Of a stretch of 64,000 nt of DNA, positions 1 through 11,258 are shown piece by piece. Below the pieces are notes generated by a model. It searched no databases, had not been told where the DNA came from, and saw only the letters and a list, made by a program, of their open reading frames with translations. The DNA comes from Zeugodacus cucurbitae (Eukaryota; Arthropoda; Insecta; Diptera; Tephritidae): NCBI RefSeq assembly GCF_028554725.1, contig NC_071671.1, positions 30,380,001 through 30,444,000 on the forward strand. The letters run 5' to 3'. The translations under genes and the position numbers were made by a program. Positions within the stretch are counted from its first letter, which is position 1; every line of letters starts with the position of its first letter.

Positions 1-418
1 CGTCAGCTCCAACTACCAGCGACTGTTTCCGTCTGCTGGATGTAGCCACCAGCCTCTGGAGTTCTGCAGTCGGTACCTCGCCGTCATGTGGCAGGTAACA
101 GGATGCAAGGAGTATGAGCTCATCCCTACAATCCTTTACCGCCACCACCGTCAGGTCATCTGTGGATAGATTTAAGTTAACATGGGAATACAGCTTTTTG
201 CTTACCAGTACCGCCGTTCTTACCTTGTTAGTGACGCTCGGGGTATATGTTGTGTAGTTAGGTGACTTTAGTCCAGCGACCACGTTACCCGATGCTATCC
301 ATGGTTCCTGGACTAAAGCCACGTCGTAGCCGCCCTTCTCTAGATTGAGAAGGAGTTCGGCAGATGCGATCTTACTTTTGTGGAGGTTCACCTGAAGTAC
401 CGTCAGCTCCTGGTTCAT
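1..418 (-). CDS. LOA/R1-type LINE ORF2, endonuclease start (partial)
   Basis: Start of a non-LTR retrotransposon pol on the minus strand, running off the window's left edge. The frame opens with an ATG at 418-416 and reads MNQELTVLQVNLHKSK, followed by a DVALVQEPW motif. This is the usual opening of an APE-type endonuclease, in which the N of QVN and the E of QEP help form the active site. About 139 codons are open with no stop. The ATG lies inside ORF1, so the two frames overlap by 47 bp, as is common for ORF1/ORF2 in LOA, R1 and Jockey LINEs. RT is outside the window, so the clade is inferred from this layout and the ORF1 type. Confidence 0.8.
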   Translation of the reverse strand, partial: MNQELTVLQVNLHKSKIASAELLLNLEKGGYDVALVQEPWIASGNVVAGLKSPNYTTYTPSVTNKVRTAVLVSKKLYSHVNLNLSTDDLTVVAVKDCRDELILLASCYLPHDGEVPTAELQRLVATSSRRKQSLVVGAD

Positions 419-1781
419 TAACCTTAGAGTGCTGATCAGGTGACCCCTCCACCTCCTGCAAGACTAATGAAGCCGCCATTATCTCTTCAATTCCAAAATC
501 TTTTTCGACTTCACCCGTCTCCAGTGTGTTAACATTGCCATCCGCAGGGTGGCGCTTTTTAAGGCGAAGGAATACGCTTCCAACTCCCCACGCCATCTTC
601 CCGAATCTGGCATATAAGATGTCGTCAGCCGCCTTATTGATTTGGAGTATGTAGCTCTGGCCTCCTTCTGCGTTTGCAGTTTTAGCTACGCTCAGTACTC
701 TCCAATCACTGGTCGGCACGTCCGGGTTTTGTCGTTGTAGCAGTCGAAGTGCATGTTCCGGGTCTACCACGCGAGGTATCACCACCTTCGCTTTGGGAAC
801 CGACGGAATGCTGCTCCGATCCACAACCTCGAGTTTCGCGTCCTTCCACAGGTTTGGAAGCGTTCTCACTGTTTCCTTCACCCATGTCAGCGACGGGTCG
901 TCCTTACATTTAATGACTTTGACGTCACCAAGCCACCCCGCTCCATCAAACGTTGGCATTGGTGCGCTAGGATCGGCGTCCATCCTCGAGAAGAGCGCTT
1001 CTAGTAGCTTCATTTCGACTACTTTCCACCGCTCCTGCGACATCTGTCCCAGCGGGTTACTGCGGTCAATGAGAGCCACGATCAAGTGTCGCTTTGCCAC
1101 CTCATTAGCTGCCGCCGCTGCTCTGGACGTTGTCGGCTTGTCGTCCGCTCGCTTGACTTTTGGCTTCTCAGCTTCGTCTTTTGTCTTCCTTTTCTTTGTT
1201 GGCGCTTTCGGTTCGCTCTCTGTCGACCGTTGCCTCTTCTAAGCGATATGCTCCTCGATACGGTTAGCAAATGCTGAGTTCGAGGCACTGCACCAACTAC
1301 GTGAGGCAAAGTGCGCTCGGCCGCTTTTCACCTCCTCTCTCGCCCAAGCCAACCGTTTCATCTCCTCTTCACTCAGGTTGGACTTGCCTTCGAGTCGGTT
1401 ACAAATGCCTACCGCCGCCTTGTATCTCGATTTGGCTTTCAACCCCTCCTTGCTGGGCTTCTTCCGGGGCCCTCTCTTGTTGCCAGAGTTGGAACCCTCG
1501 GTCGAATCCTGCGGAGAGCGAAGAAGCTCTTCTTCTTTTTCCGTATTTATGCTCACAGCGCTTTCTGGGTCCGAATCTTCATGGATTGCGGAACCCGCGC
1601 GCTGCAGAGCTGGTCTGGCAGTAGCATTACAACCACCGCAACCTGCTCCCGTTGCAGTGGAGGTGTGGCCGCTGGCGACACAGCTTGAAAAATCGCTGTG
1701 CCCGCCGGTGGTAGCAGCCTCGACTCCCACCGACGTTTGGGATGATATCCCAGCCCGCTGTTCTTCCTTTATGTCCTCCAT
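372..1781 (-). pseudogene. LINE ORF1 with DUF4780-like C-terminus, one amber stop
   Basis: ORF1 of the same LINE. It is one continuous frame of about 470 codons from ATG at 1781 to TAA at 372, broken by a single TAG at 1239-1241. The N-terminal part is acidic and serine-rich, then very basic (GNKRGPRKKPSKEGLKAKSR). After the amber there is a Lys/Ala-rich linker. The last ~240 residues form a globular domain beginning near AKRHLIVALIDRS, resembling the DUF4780 family found in dipteran LINE ORF1 proteins. No CCHC knuckle is visible. Its role would be RNA-binding ribonucleoprotein formation. The stop could be a decay mutation or a polymorphism. The DUF assignment is from memory of the family and is moderately secure. 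Confidence 0.72.
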
Positions 1782-2156
1782 ATTGAGTTTTTGTATTCGG
1801 GTGTCTCTACCGCTAGCGTTTTATACCTACCGCCAGGTACCTCACTGGCAATGGCTGATGTACTAACGCCTCCACCGCCCTATGAGGATACATATAGAGC
1901 ATTCCAACATATGATGATGGATGGGGAGTACATCGGCCTTAGCTAGATGGCGCCTGCTTGCACTGCCGTGACTTAGCTTGTCATAGAGAGCTTGAGACCC
2001 CAGCAGTGCAGGCAGCGCCACCCATTGCGCAGTCGACACCCGCGCGGATGATATAGCCAAGAGGAATTTTTGTCGACCACATATTTAGGTAAGTAAATAA
2101 TAGTTTTATGTATACTTCATTACTTCTTCCACAAAGAAAACTTATTCATTTATTTT
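1782..2156. other. LINE 5' leader and unassigned DNA
   Basis: The part next to ORF1 is presumably the LINE 5' UTR. The 5' end of the element is not marked by any repeat that I can see. From about 2060 the sequence turns AT-rich. I see no gene. Confidence 0.4.
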
Positions 2157-3031
2157 TTATTTGTTGAGAAATTCAAGCAGTAATTTGTTCATTTCTTTTG
2201 AGTTTTTTACTATCTCTTCCATCATTTGTGCTTTTTTATTGTCGTTTTCAACTAATTTTTCTGTCATTTTCATAATTTTTTGACTAGTTTCGTTGAAATC
2301 CTAATTTAGTTTTTCAAGCTGTCTTTCAATTTTTTCAATTTTTTTTTTTTAACATTATGTTCTGAAAATGATTTCTTTTTCTATTTACAGATTCACTCGG
2401 CTCAGGTGATGACATGGTGAATGATGAAGGCTCGGTTGGCGACATCATTATCTCTGTGGGCGAAGGTACGCAAACCGGTGATGGCAATGGAGATTCAGCA
2501 ACAAATGAAGGTGTCTCAACCGTTTCCCCCGAATTTTGCATTGGTTCGGAATTTGTAGAACCTTTTTAAATATGTATACATGTAAATAAAAATAATACAC
2601 TGAATAAAAAACGCATGTCTCTTACTATAGAAGCTTTCTTCCACTAAACTCTCGGTGTTGTAGCTAACATATGGGGACAATACGGCGCTCGTTTTCTGGT
2701 ATAAATGCCACTTCGAGGGGGAACCGCCAGTTGAACCGACTGCTGTTTTGTCCTTCCTGTAAAACATGATATTTATGTATTAAAAATACTATATTTTTTC
2801 AAATGTGATAACTTACTTAAACCTTTGCGTCAGATTATGCATCTTTGTTTTAATTTAGGCCGCTGTGAATAGCACACCTTGTTGCTGCAACTCCACTGCC
2901 ATTTCTTCTAAAATGTGGCTATTTGTTCTGGGACCGCGAAGAGCACACACATTTTCCCACAATTCAATTAGGAGCGCTTCCTCCCGCTCATCCCAGGAAT
3001 TGGGTTTTTTGTACTTTTGTTTTTTCTCCAT
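2157..3031 (-). pseudogene. MADF/SANT-like DNA-binding protein gene, decayed, introns retained
   Basis: Minus-strand gene relic. Exon 1 opens at 3031 (MEKKQKYKK) and encodes a helix-rich Myb/SANT- or MADF-like domain with WDEREEALLIELWENV and TKMHNLTQRF. A 60-bp intron (2816-2757, GT..AG) leads to exon 2 with GGSPSKWHLY. A second intron of about 90 bp has a GTAAGA donor and AAAAAG acceptor. Exon 3 is Ser/Pro-rich and ends in a Lys/Glu coiled coil closing with LLLEFLNK. Three lesions are visible: a TAA in exon 1, a frame break in the poly-T run near 2340, and a TAG in the coiled coil. Intron retention argues against a processed copy. It could be a host paralogue or the DNA-binding gene of a PIF/Harbinger-type transposon; no transposase lies beside it. 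Confidence 0.65.
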
Positions 3032-3381
3032 TCTTTTTTAAAATGTAAACAAATATCAGCTGACAATTTGTGGATGGCAAAATATGTCTTCCAATTATAT
3101 TGACAAAACTAGAGCAGACATCGATTATAATGAGTGGAATGTAAGTTTTCAAGAAGTTTTCAGCGAAAACTGAGATTTCGTTTGACAGTTTTTGTATGGA
3201 TGAAAACACAAGATTTCGAACGAAACCCCATTTTTTCAATGAAAACACAATTTAAGTTTAGAGGTTGTACTTTCAGATTTGATTTGTACAAACGGCGTGG
3301 TGAGGGAGATAGTAACTTTGTGCGGATTTTCTGCTATTTTGTTCGGAATGCGTTACATATGACCTAAGTCTATGTACTCCC
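3032..3381. other. no gene seen
   Basis: AT-rich stretch between the MADF-like relic and the truncated BEL element A. It contains imperfect GTTTTC/GAAAAC inverted motifs near 3150-3250. Open frames here show no recognisable domain. Confidence 0.4.
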
Positions 3382-4170
3382 TCAAGACTTTGCTGTATTA
3401 TCTAAAGATACCTCGTTGAAATATGTGACGTAAGTCGGTTTATTCTTCGTTTCTTCGGAGGGAACAGAACCTGTTAAAGTGCAGCCGAACACTGAACGTT
3501 GGGCAATGAGGGAACCGAAGATCTTTGCTTTTACCCCGTTTAGTATGATTTTCGGGTAGATATCTCCTCCGATCAACAAGTAAACCTCTTGACTCGCATG
3601 GAAATTATTATCCGCTAAGGAGATATTGGGTAACCTTTTAACAATTGAAGGGTTGATTGATCTGGATGGAAGCAGTCCAGTCAGTTTTGGTAGTACCAAC
3701 GCTTCTGCTTCTAGTTTTAAATCTTTGTTACGGGGCGAGCCGATATAATTCAATCCCGAAACTCGTGCGCTGACCTTCCTACTTGTCAGATTTAAGCGTT
3801 TTTGCAGACTGTTGGTAATGAAGGTTCCTTCAGATCCCGAATCGATCAGGGCTCTGACAGTGAAGGTGTTCTCGTTGTGACATATAGTCACCATAGCTGT
3901 ACCTAAGAGCATGCTTCGACTGGTAGGCACATTTGATACATTGGCCTTAAAGGAGGCCACATGAGATTTAGTGGAAATCTCAGTAGGGTCTGTGCTGGCG
4001 GGTGACTGAGCTATTTCCTCACTCTGATCCCGGTGAATCATAGAGTAATATCTCTGTTTGCATTTAGCACAATTGAACATACATTTTCAATCTTTGACTT
4101 CATGTGTGTCCGATAAACAGTTTAGGCAGACGTGAAGTTTTCTGACCACATTTAATCTTGCGTTAGGCTG
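3382..4170 (-). pseudogene. BEL/Pao zinc knuckle and aspartic protease (element A)
   Basis: This frame carries two knuckle-like clusters (CLNCLSDTHEVKD and FNCAKCKQRYYSMIH), then a Pao-type pepsin-like protease. The catalytic motif is intact (RALIDSGSEGTFI), with a LLIGGDIYPKI flap-side motif and a terminal VFGCTLTG, which is the usual signature before RT. A TGA between the knuckles (near 4084) and the loss of everything after position 3382 make it non-functional. In an intact element this protease would cut the Gag-Pol polyprotein in the particle. Confidence 0.8.
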
Positions 4171-4197
4171 AATCTCTATAAATCTTTGACAACTTTT

Positions 4198-5225
4198 TTA
4201 AATGTGCGATTGAGATGAGTACAGTTTACATTTAAAATTGTTTGTCTTGACGTGATAGGAATTTATGGGTTTGGACCCCGTCCTTGATTGCAAGGTTGGT
4301 GTCCGACCTTCACCATCAGCCGACTTAATCTTGGGTTGAGTACTCGACTCGCCTTTGAGGTTTGATACTCTCTCTAGCGTTTTAACTCGTTTGGTTAGAA
4401 ATTTGTCTAACTCAACCCATTTTGGGATCTCTGTATCCGAATCCAGAGATTGTTGCCAAAGCGACAGTGTATAGTCAGGCAATCGGGTAGAACACAAATA
4501 CGTAAATAAGGTATCCCAGCTATATATATTGATGCCATGTATTTGTAAAGCTGAAATGCAGCTATTTATCTCCCGCTGTAAATTTCTGAGTTCGGCCTCA
4601 GATTCAGTTGAAATGTGCGGAAGTTTGAACAATAAATTTAATTGGGTATTGACAAGAACTCGCTTGTTTTCATATCTACACAACAAATTATTCCAAGCCA
4701 ATGCGAATCCATCATTCGTCAGAGACCTCGGGTTTTTGATTATGGTGGAATAACTTTTCGACTGGGGATAACCTCGAGTTGTTCCCATAAATCGCGGCAA
4801 ATAGATCCCTAAATGAGGGCCATTGCAATACATCGCCATGAAATATTTCTGTATCACATGGCGGTAGGTTGAGGGAATACCTCACGGGTTCTGCCGTTTG
4901 TTGCAACCGTTCAGGTTGAATCACTGTTGAATTTGAACTTGGGCTTTGGTTGAACGTCGTGAGAATGTGCATGTGTTCGCCCATCAAGGACGCAGAGCTC
5001 ACATATGCATGGTAACAGTTGGTATATCCTCAATTGTTTTTGTATCGGAAGCATCCACCTTTGGCAAACACAACTTGTATTCCTTTATTCTGCCTACAGA
5101 GATTTCAGTTCGGCTTATTGTACTTCAAGAGAGTAGGCACTTTGGTTGTTTGCTGTTAGAGCAAAAGACTCCTCAAACTCCTGTATAGCGTCTGCAGCTC
5201 TTATAAAGGCCTTGATGGATTCCAT
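4198..5225 (-). pseudogene. BEL/Pao gag (element A)
   Basis: Structural protein of element A in at least three frames. The start reads MESIKAFIRAADAIQEFEES from 5225 and is followed by stops. A second piece (5002-4712) holds LPPCDTEIFHGDVLQWPSFR, the best conserved Pao gag motif. A third (4857-4198) holds YENKRVLVNTQLNLLF and WDTLFTYLCSTRLPDYTLSLW. The same motifs recur in elements B and D, which fixes the family. Frameshifts lie near 4760 and around 5100. Intact gag would build the virus-like particle. Confidence 0.78.
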
Positions 5226-5820
5226 TGAATCTGACAATTTAACCGAAACTGCAAATATGTTGCACAAAATCGTGAAAAAATTTGCAAATATGTTGCAATA
5301 AGTCTTAAAGTTACAGCACCAATCACGGAAAACTTCAAACTGAATTAACGCGTTGTTTCGTTGTGAAGCGTACAAGTTTTTCGAAATAAAAATAATAAAT
5401 TTAATACAAAATGTTTTTTTTATATATACACTATCACAAATTATGTTAGTGCAGAAACAATCAAATACGTTTCGTTCAAATCTGTTTGGAAAGTGCTTGC
5501 TGGGTAATCGTCCCAATGCATTTGCACGCCTAGTGTTCGTATAAGTACACAAACAAAGATTGATGTGTGCTTAGTCACTCTTTATTTAAATCAAATTACA
5601 AATAAAAATTCAAAAGTACTTATTTCAATTCTATCACTTGCACTTTGGCTTATGGGGTTATCTCCGCACTAATGCAATAACGCCACTGTCCCTTTTGTTG
5701 CTGTCCTTTGCCTCTGCCTTTGCTGCTGATCTTCTGTGATGGCTGCTGCGCTGCTTTGCCTTTGATTGCGTCGCTCACTTCAATGCTGTTTGGGCTTAGT
5801 GCTTTGGTTTTTTCTACTTT

Positions 5821-6115
5821 TCACTCGCGTAACTGCAGATGCGGTATTGCTGCTTGCCTTTATTGCTATTCGAACAATATGGAAAGGCAGAGTTGAGCGA
5901 ATAGACTCAAATTAACTACACAAAAGGACCGAGAGAGATGCGTCATGAGAGCGTAACTGCAGCTTCTTCTTAACTGGCGTAGAAACCGCTTACGCGGTTA
6001 TAGCCAGTCACTCGCGTAACTGCAGCTACTGTATTGATATTCGAGCAATATATGGAAAAGCAGAGTTGAGCGACTAGACTCAACAAGACAAAAAACCGAG
6101 AGAGATTTGTTGACG
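5821..6115. repeat. diverged direct repeat in leader of element A
   Basis: Two copies of a ~110-bp unit, at about 5821-5935 and 6009-6113, both starting TCACTCGCGTAACTGCAG and ending near CCGAGAGAGAT. They are separated by a short LINE 3' tail (next entry). The copies differ by scattered substitutions, so the duplication is not recent. Confidence 0.7.
5963..6005 (-). mobile_element. very short 3' tail of RTE-type LINE
   Basis: About 43 bp (CTTCTTCTTAACTGGCGTAG, then a GCTTACGCGGTTATAGCC end). It matches the last bases of the RTE-type LINE whose better copies lie at 21304-24044 and 60779-63183. On the minus strand it ends in (AAG)n. It is read as an extremely 5'-truncated insertion. Confidence 0.5.
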
Positions 6116-6316
6116 CTCCAGACGTTGTTTCGTAAGTTTCGGTCTCTACTTCATACCGCACAATTGAGTTTGTACATACATAAATTATGTACAAATTAAC
6201 TAATTTATTGCCTTATAGCTTGCAGAGCACAAGTCTAAAATATGTTTGGCCGTAACCTTGCGTGTTGCTAACTCAGGCGAATCAATGCACTTTAAAAAAT
6301 TCAACTTGTTACCTGT

Positions 6317-6335
6317 GATCCGGCTCGGAGAACCA
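6317..6335 (-). other. primer-binding site of element A (tRNA-Tyr-like)
   Basis: On the minus strand this reads TGGTTCTCCGAGCCGGATC, one base from the presumed LTR end at 6337. It resembles the complement of the 3' end of insect tRNA-Tyr, and it matches the primer sites of elements B and D. Confidence 0.6.
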
Positions 6336-6336
6336 A

Positions 6337-7085
6337 TGTTAGCTCAGGTGGTGGAGTACGGTGTGCACGTCTGGATCGGCTGAGATGTCGCAAAGGAAGA
6401 AAAGAAGAAGAAGCAAAGAAAAGCAAGAGCTCAACTTCAAATATTTGGTTGCGTTCGAATTAAGACTTCGAAAAAGCTTCGAAGTAGTGATCTTTCTTCC
6501 GACACAGACATGGCAATGAAATTAGGCGGGGGCGGCGTCAACAAACAGTTTTCTAAAGCCAAAGTATGGAATTGAAGAGTGTGATCTCACTGTCAATTCG
6601 AAGCACGGAATAGAAGCTACGCCAACAATGGTCAACATCAAGGGCGAAACTATTGACTACGTAAATAATTGTTGAATATAATAATATTAGCTTGCTTTAA
6701 ATCCTAATTAATTTTCATACAGATATTTCTGTATGTACAACCATAATTGGTGAAAGCTATGTTAGCAGCGTAGAACTCTCGAAGCGATGGAATATGTGCT
6801 GCAATCAAATTAATAATTATGGACGCAAACGCTGATAAATCGAACACAAATCATTTAAGCACCAGATATTAGTATCATATTCTTTCAACTTGAAATTCGT
6901 CCTGGTTCAGTTATATGTAGTTGATCGGGCATTACCCTGTCAGCCAAAAGTGGTGAAGAAACTGGTTAAACCAAAGCTTTTCAAAACCACAAAAGTAATT
7001 AAAAGTTAAAAGTGGTGAGTCTGCCATAGGCACGCATAGCTGGTTGTGCAGCTTTTAACCACTATTCCCCTCACACGCACGTATA
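6337..7085. other. probable LTR-proximal or host DNA, no clear gene
   Basis: This begins at the presumed LTR edge of element A. A short open stretch at about 6565-6660 (plus strand, reading YGIEECDLTVNSKHGIEATP) is followed by GTAAAT and could be an exon-like remnant, but I do not recognise it. Nothing else is supportable. Confidence 0.3.
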
Positions 7086-7090
7086 CATGT

Positions 7091-7546
7091 TGTCGAGGTA
7101 TTCGACTTCGAAATAGCCGGTTGCCAAATAAAAAGAGATGTTAGAGTTTCAATATTAAAATTCACAATTTATATTTCGAAATGAGGTATAGCGTATATAC
7201 AATGGGTTTGTGTGTGTGTATTAGATACAAATGAGGGTGGGGTAAATAACACCGTATACAATATATCTTAAGTGTTAATTACAAATGAAAATAAAGATTA
7301 AATCTTATATATGACCTGATATGTGAGTAATCCCGCGTTGAATTGTTGATTATTTCCTGAATTATTGTGGTGATCCGGTGGTCAAATGTCCGTCCGCTTA
7401 ATTTCACTTCCTTTTCTGCTTGGTATTCTTATAAGAATGTGTCTTGTTTGCTATGTTGGTGCGGTTGGTGTTTCTGCATTGTCCTCTAATTCGTCTTTCG
7501 ACCATTTTAGGGGACAATGCAGAGGTGTGTTCATTTGGTATGAACA
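7091..7546 (-). repeat. 3' LTR of element B
   Basis: 456 bp, TGTCGAGG to TGAACA in plus orientation, so on the element's strand it starts TGTTCA and ends CGACA. It holds a near-perfect palindromic stem near its sense 5' side (TGCATTGTCCTCTAA and its complement) and pairs with 14761-15216. Confidence 0.92.
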
Positions 7547-7761
7547 TCCCGGCCGCCTTGAAGGGTCTGCGAAAAAAAGCTTATAATGGAATGTTTCAAG
7601 ATTGAGTTGATGTAATATTGTAATTGGGTTTTTGTGTACTTAGAGTTAGATCGCACAAGCACCGGTGACGGTCCAACCGAGTGCAGTGTTTTGTGCGATC
7701 ACAGTGCCGTTGTCGGGATTGAATAATCCGGGTTTCATAATTTTAGGATACGTATCTGCCC
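7547..7761 (-). promoter_or_regulatory. 3' untranslated region and polypurine tract of element B
   Basis: Next to the 3' LTR the sense strand reads AAGGCGGCCGGGA, similar to the tract before the 3' LTR of element D, and it probably primes plus-strand synthesis. Upstream is an inverted repeat with arms GATCGCACAA and TTGTGCGATC (about 7650-7702). Confidence 0.55.
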
Positions 7762-8996
7762 CTAGTTCCAATAGGATTTTGTCATCTTTAAAAACATCGG
7801 GTCGGCTAGGACTAAGTGGTCGAATTTCTTGATGATTTCGCCACTTATGTCATGATCTACTACTCTTGTTCTATCGTCTGAACCGAAATAAGTTTTTTCG
7901 ATTCGACCTAGTCTCCATTCATTGGGGGGTAATGTTTCATGGCGAATGACTACCAAATCATTAACTTCTATGTTGCGTTGAGGGTATTTCCATTTGTATC
8001 TTTTGTGTAGTTCTTTTAGGTATTCTTCTTTCCATCGTTTGCAGAAGTGTTGTTGGAGTATATTTAGTTTTTGCCATCTATTTACAGTGCTTAGATTTGC
8101 ATCTTCTAAGTTGGGTTCTGCTGGGGCTAGTAAATGGGTACCTATTAAGAAATGGCCTGTTGTTAAAGGTTCTAAATTCATGTGGTCTTCACTTATACGG
8201 CTTAAAGGGCGAGAATTCAAGCAGCTTTCAATTCGGGTAAGAAGGGTTGCTAATTTTTCGAATGTGAATTTTTGGGTCTGCGACACCTTTTTTAAGTGGC
8301 TCTTTAAGCTTTTCACTCCTGCTTCCCAGAGTCCACCCATGTGTGGAGCTCCTGGAGGATTAAAGTGCCAGTTGATGTTTTGGTGCGCTTCACTCGTTTC
8401 TACTGGACTTTTGAGTGATTTCATGAATTCTCGCCGATCGTTGATTAACAGCTGAGACGCTCCAACGAAATTAGTTCCGATGTCCTAGTAGAGATCGGCG
8501 GGACATCCGTGCCTGGAAAAAAGCGTGCGAATGCGGCCATGAATGCTCGTGTAGTGAGATCGCTGATTGGTTCTAGGTGTATTGCTTTGGTTGCAAAACA
8601 CACACATATGCATACATAACCTTTTGTTATTAAGCATGCTTTTCCACTGTAATTTTTTATGTCGTAAATTGGCGGTTTAGGGTTGTGCGTTCCGTTGGGA
8701 GTGCTGCCATGATTTGGGTGGTTCCGTTCTTCTTGTGTAAAACGCAAGTTTTGCATTAATGGATGGTGGAAAATGATGGTTTTGAGTTTCGGTATCCAAA
8801 ATTCTGTACGTATGAGTCGTAAAACTAGTTGATTGCCACCATGTAGTGTAATTGAGTGGGTGAGTAGTTTTGTAAATCGACTGCTATAGGGTAATATAAT
8901 CGGGCGACGCTCGTTATATGATAGTGCGGTTGAATTACTCAACCGACCATTAACTCGCATGATTCCTTTGGGGTCGATGAAAGGGTTTAGGGTCAA
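7762..8996 (-). pseudogene. BEL/Pao integrase (element B)
   Basis: Two frames. The first (8996-8445) begins RVNGRLSNSTALSYNERRPI and has the HGGNQLVLRLIRTEFWIP zinc-binding region and a KAIHLEP motif just after the first catalytic area. It breaks near 8480. The second (8424-7762) holds HMGGLWEAGVKSLK with the final catalytic Glu area, SCLNSRPL, and a C-terminal LPPNEWRLGRIE domain (DUF5641-like). The segment with the central catalytic Asp (SDNG motif) is disrupted at the frame break. The product would insert element cDNA into chromosomes; this copy cannot encode it whole. Confidence 0.82.
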
Positions 8997-8999
8997 AAT

Positions 9000-10762
9000 T
9001 TAACTTTTTCTGGGTATATTTGTTTTTTGGGTCAAAGCTTCGTATTCCTCCTGGAAGTGCTTTCTTTGGGTTAAAATAATGAGTTTTGTGCGGGTAGTTT
9101 TGAACTCGTTAGGGGTTATATCCAACGTAGTGCTTGATGCTATGACTCGAATGGCTTTGGGTAATGATAAAAATCTCTCCAGTATATCCTCTTGCGTTGT
9201 GTTGGCGAATGTCTTGATTGGCTTGAGTTCTAGTGTTGTATCGAACGTATTTCGGGTAACTGGCCAATGGCTTGGGTCGAGTTTTAGCCATTGGGGTCCG
9301 TGCCACCAGAGGTTATTATTCACCATTTCCAGTGGTGTACATCCACGGCTAGCCAGATCTACCGGGTTTTCCTGGCTTTCAACGTGACTCCAATCGTCTG
9401 TTCCTACCTTTTCTGCGATTGTGGCCACTCGATGGGATACAAAGGTTGTCCATGAGCAAGGGGGTTTGCTTAGCCAAGAAAGAACAATGGTAGAGTCCGT
9501 CCAAAGGTGAGTACGATGCTGTGTAATATTTAACTGGGGTAGGGTCGCATCCACTAGATTTGCCAGAAGTACAGCTCCGCAAAGTTCTAGTCTCGGTAAG
9601 GATATACTTTTTATTGGAGCCACACGAGTCTTGGGCACTAGAAGAGATGTCCAGGTGTTTGCGTTTATAGAAACTCTGATTTATAGGGTTGCTGCGTAAG
9701 CTTTTTCAGATGCATCAGAAAATCCATGGAAGGTAATTATGGCTGATGTCGAGAAGTGGTTCCACCGAGGAATTTCAATGAGATTAAGGGCTTCATAGTC
9801 CTTTATGAAGGTTTTCCATCGATGCAGTGTTAAGGGTTTTAAGCTCTAATCCCAATCGGATTTATCGAGCCATATCTGTTGCATTACTATTTTGGCTGTG
9901 ACTACAACGGGGCTGAGCCAACCAGCTGGGTCGAACAATTTAGCTATTGTCGATAGTACTTCTCTCTTAGTAAATGATGTCTTATCTGGAATAGGGTTGA
10001 TGAGAAACATAAATGCGTCTTTTTTGGCATTCCATCTTATTCTCAGGGTCTTTGTGCTATTGGTTTCGGGTAAACTGAGTCGACATACATTCCATTTCGG
10101 ATGATCTCTGCTGCAAGTGGGTGGGTTTCTTGTACGTCATCAGCTAATTTGAGGAGAGTACGTATAGCTAAATATGGGGCGCAGTTGACACCAAAGGTAA
10201 CTGTTTGTAGCTCAAAATCTTCTACTGGGTCATTAATCGATTTCCTAAATAAAATTCTTTGGAACGGGGTGTGTTTGCTTTCAACGAGTATTTGACGATA
10301 CATTTTTTGAATATCTGCATTCAATACGATTCGAAACATACGCCATTTTACCACTAAGATTACCAAGTCTGCCTGCAGAATAGGTCCAGTGTGTAATACA
10401 TCGTTGAGGCTGTTTCTGTTTGAGGTGGGGCATGATGCGTTAAATACCACTCGCAGTTGGGTCGTTAAGCGATCGGGTTTGATGACTGCGTGATGTGGTA
10501 GATAGTATGCTTTCGTATTCTCCGCTAGGTTATATTCTATTTTGGTCATATGACCGAGTTCCAGATACTCGTTGATGGCTTTGTCGTATTCCGTTTTTAT
10601 TTCGGGTTTCCCAGAGAGTGATTTCTCATTTCGAAGAAATTGAGCTAGTGCTATGTGTCTTGAGTTACCCAATTCGATGTTTGGGTTTTTAAAGGGTAGA
10701 GTCACTACATATCGCCCTGTAGAGTGTTTGCGGGTGGTTTTTTCATAATTCTGCTCACACAA
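9000..10762 (-). pseudogene. BEL/Pao reverse transcriptase and RNase H (element B)
   Basis: RT starts in the frame 10762-10043 with GRYVVTLPFKNP, YYLPHHAVIKPD and LRVVFNAS, continues to TFGVNCAPYLAIRTL, and reaches YVDS where the family has YVDD. About 150 bp after the catalytic loop then seem deleted, because sequence resembling LRIRWNAKKDAF follows directly in another frame. RNase H begins with GFSDASEKAYAA near 9700 and resumes in frame 9638-9000 (ISLPRLELCGA, HLWTDSTIVLSWL, NPVDLASRG). At least three frame breaks are visible, so no enzyme can be made. Confidence 0.85.
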
Positions 10763-11258
10763 GATGTCCGAAGTTGAGGGTAAGGGTTTTCGCGGAACTT
10801 CTTCTACTTCCCAAAATTGTGAAGAACGACATTATAGAGGGTGAAATAGGTTTCTCGGGTGTGTGTCCTGACAGAATCCAACCGAATTCTGTTTCTTGGG
10901 CTAGTAGTGTCCCGAAAACATTTCTTTGTACCCCAGTGAGTACTATTTGTGGGTATAAGCCAATAAGGATGTCAACTGGTCTGGGTTTATAAAAGTATGG
11001 GTCCGCTAAACTGAAACCGAATTTCTTATCATTGGGTCGATTTAGAGATTGATGGGTGAGTTCGCAAGTTTTGGTAACTTTTGCGGAGATTGTGTTATTT
11101 AATCCTGTCACTTGCGCATTTCTTAAGGTTGTTGGTATTTCCAATCTTCTTTGGAATTTTTCCGAAATGAATGTGGCCTCCGACCTTGAGTCTATAAGTG
11201 CTCTGGCTGAATATAATTGCCCTTTGTTGTAAACTTGCACTATAGCAGTACCTAACAA
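10755..11258 (-). pseudogene. BEL/Pao protease with altered active site (element B)
   Basis: 168-codon open frame of the Pao protease (DUF1758-like). The catalytic motif reads ALIDSRSEATFI, so the conserved Gly of the D-S/T-G triad is Arg. Downstream are PVDILIGLYPQIVLTG and the terminal EFGWILSG. The domain is otherwise full length, unlike the shredded RT. The Gly-to-Arg change should abolish activity, because that Gly shapes the fireman's-grip loop in aspartic proteases. Confidence 0.8.

Larger units (their letters stand above)
3382..6336 (-). mobile_element. BEL/Pao element A, 3'-truncated
   Basis: Minus-strand BEL/Pao LTR retrotransposon fragment. From its 5' side it holds a primer-binding site (6335-6317), a ~1.1-kb leader, gag (5225-4198) and a protease domain ending at 3382. 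RT, RNase H, integrase and the 3' LTR are missing, so the copy stops right after protease. The LTR edge next to the PBS begins TGTTAGCTC at 6337 in plus orientation. How far that LTR extends is uncertain, because elements B and C were inserted to the right. Confidence 0.8.

Noticed and set aside
753..1866. Several plus-strand ORFs opposite the LINE ORF1
   Set aside because: They are antisense readings of a GC-rich coding region with no recognisable domain.
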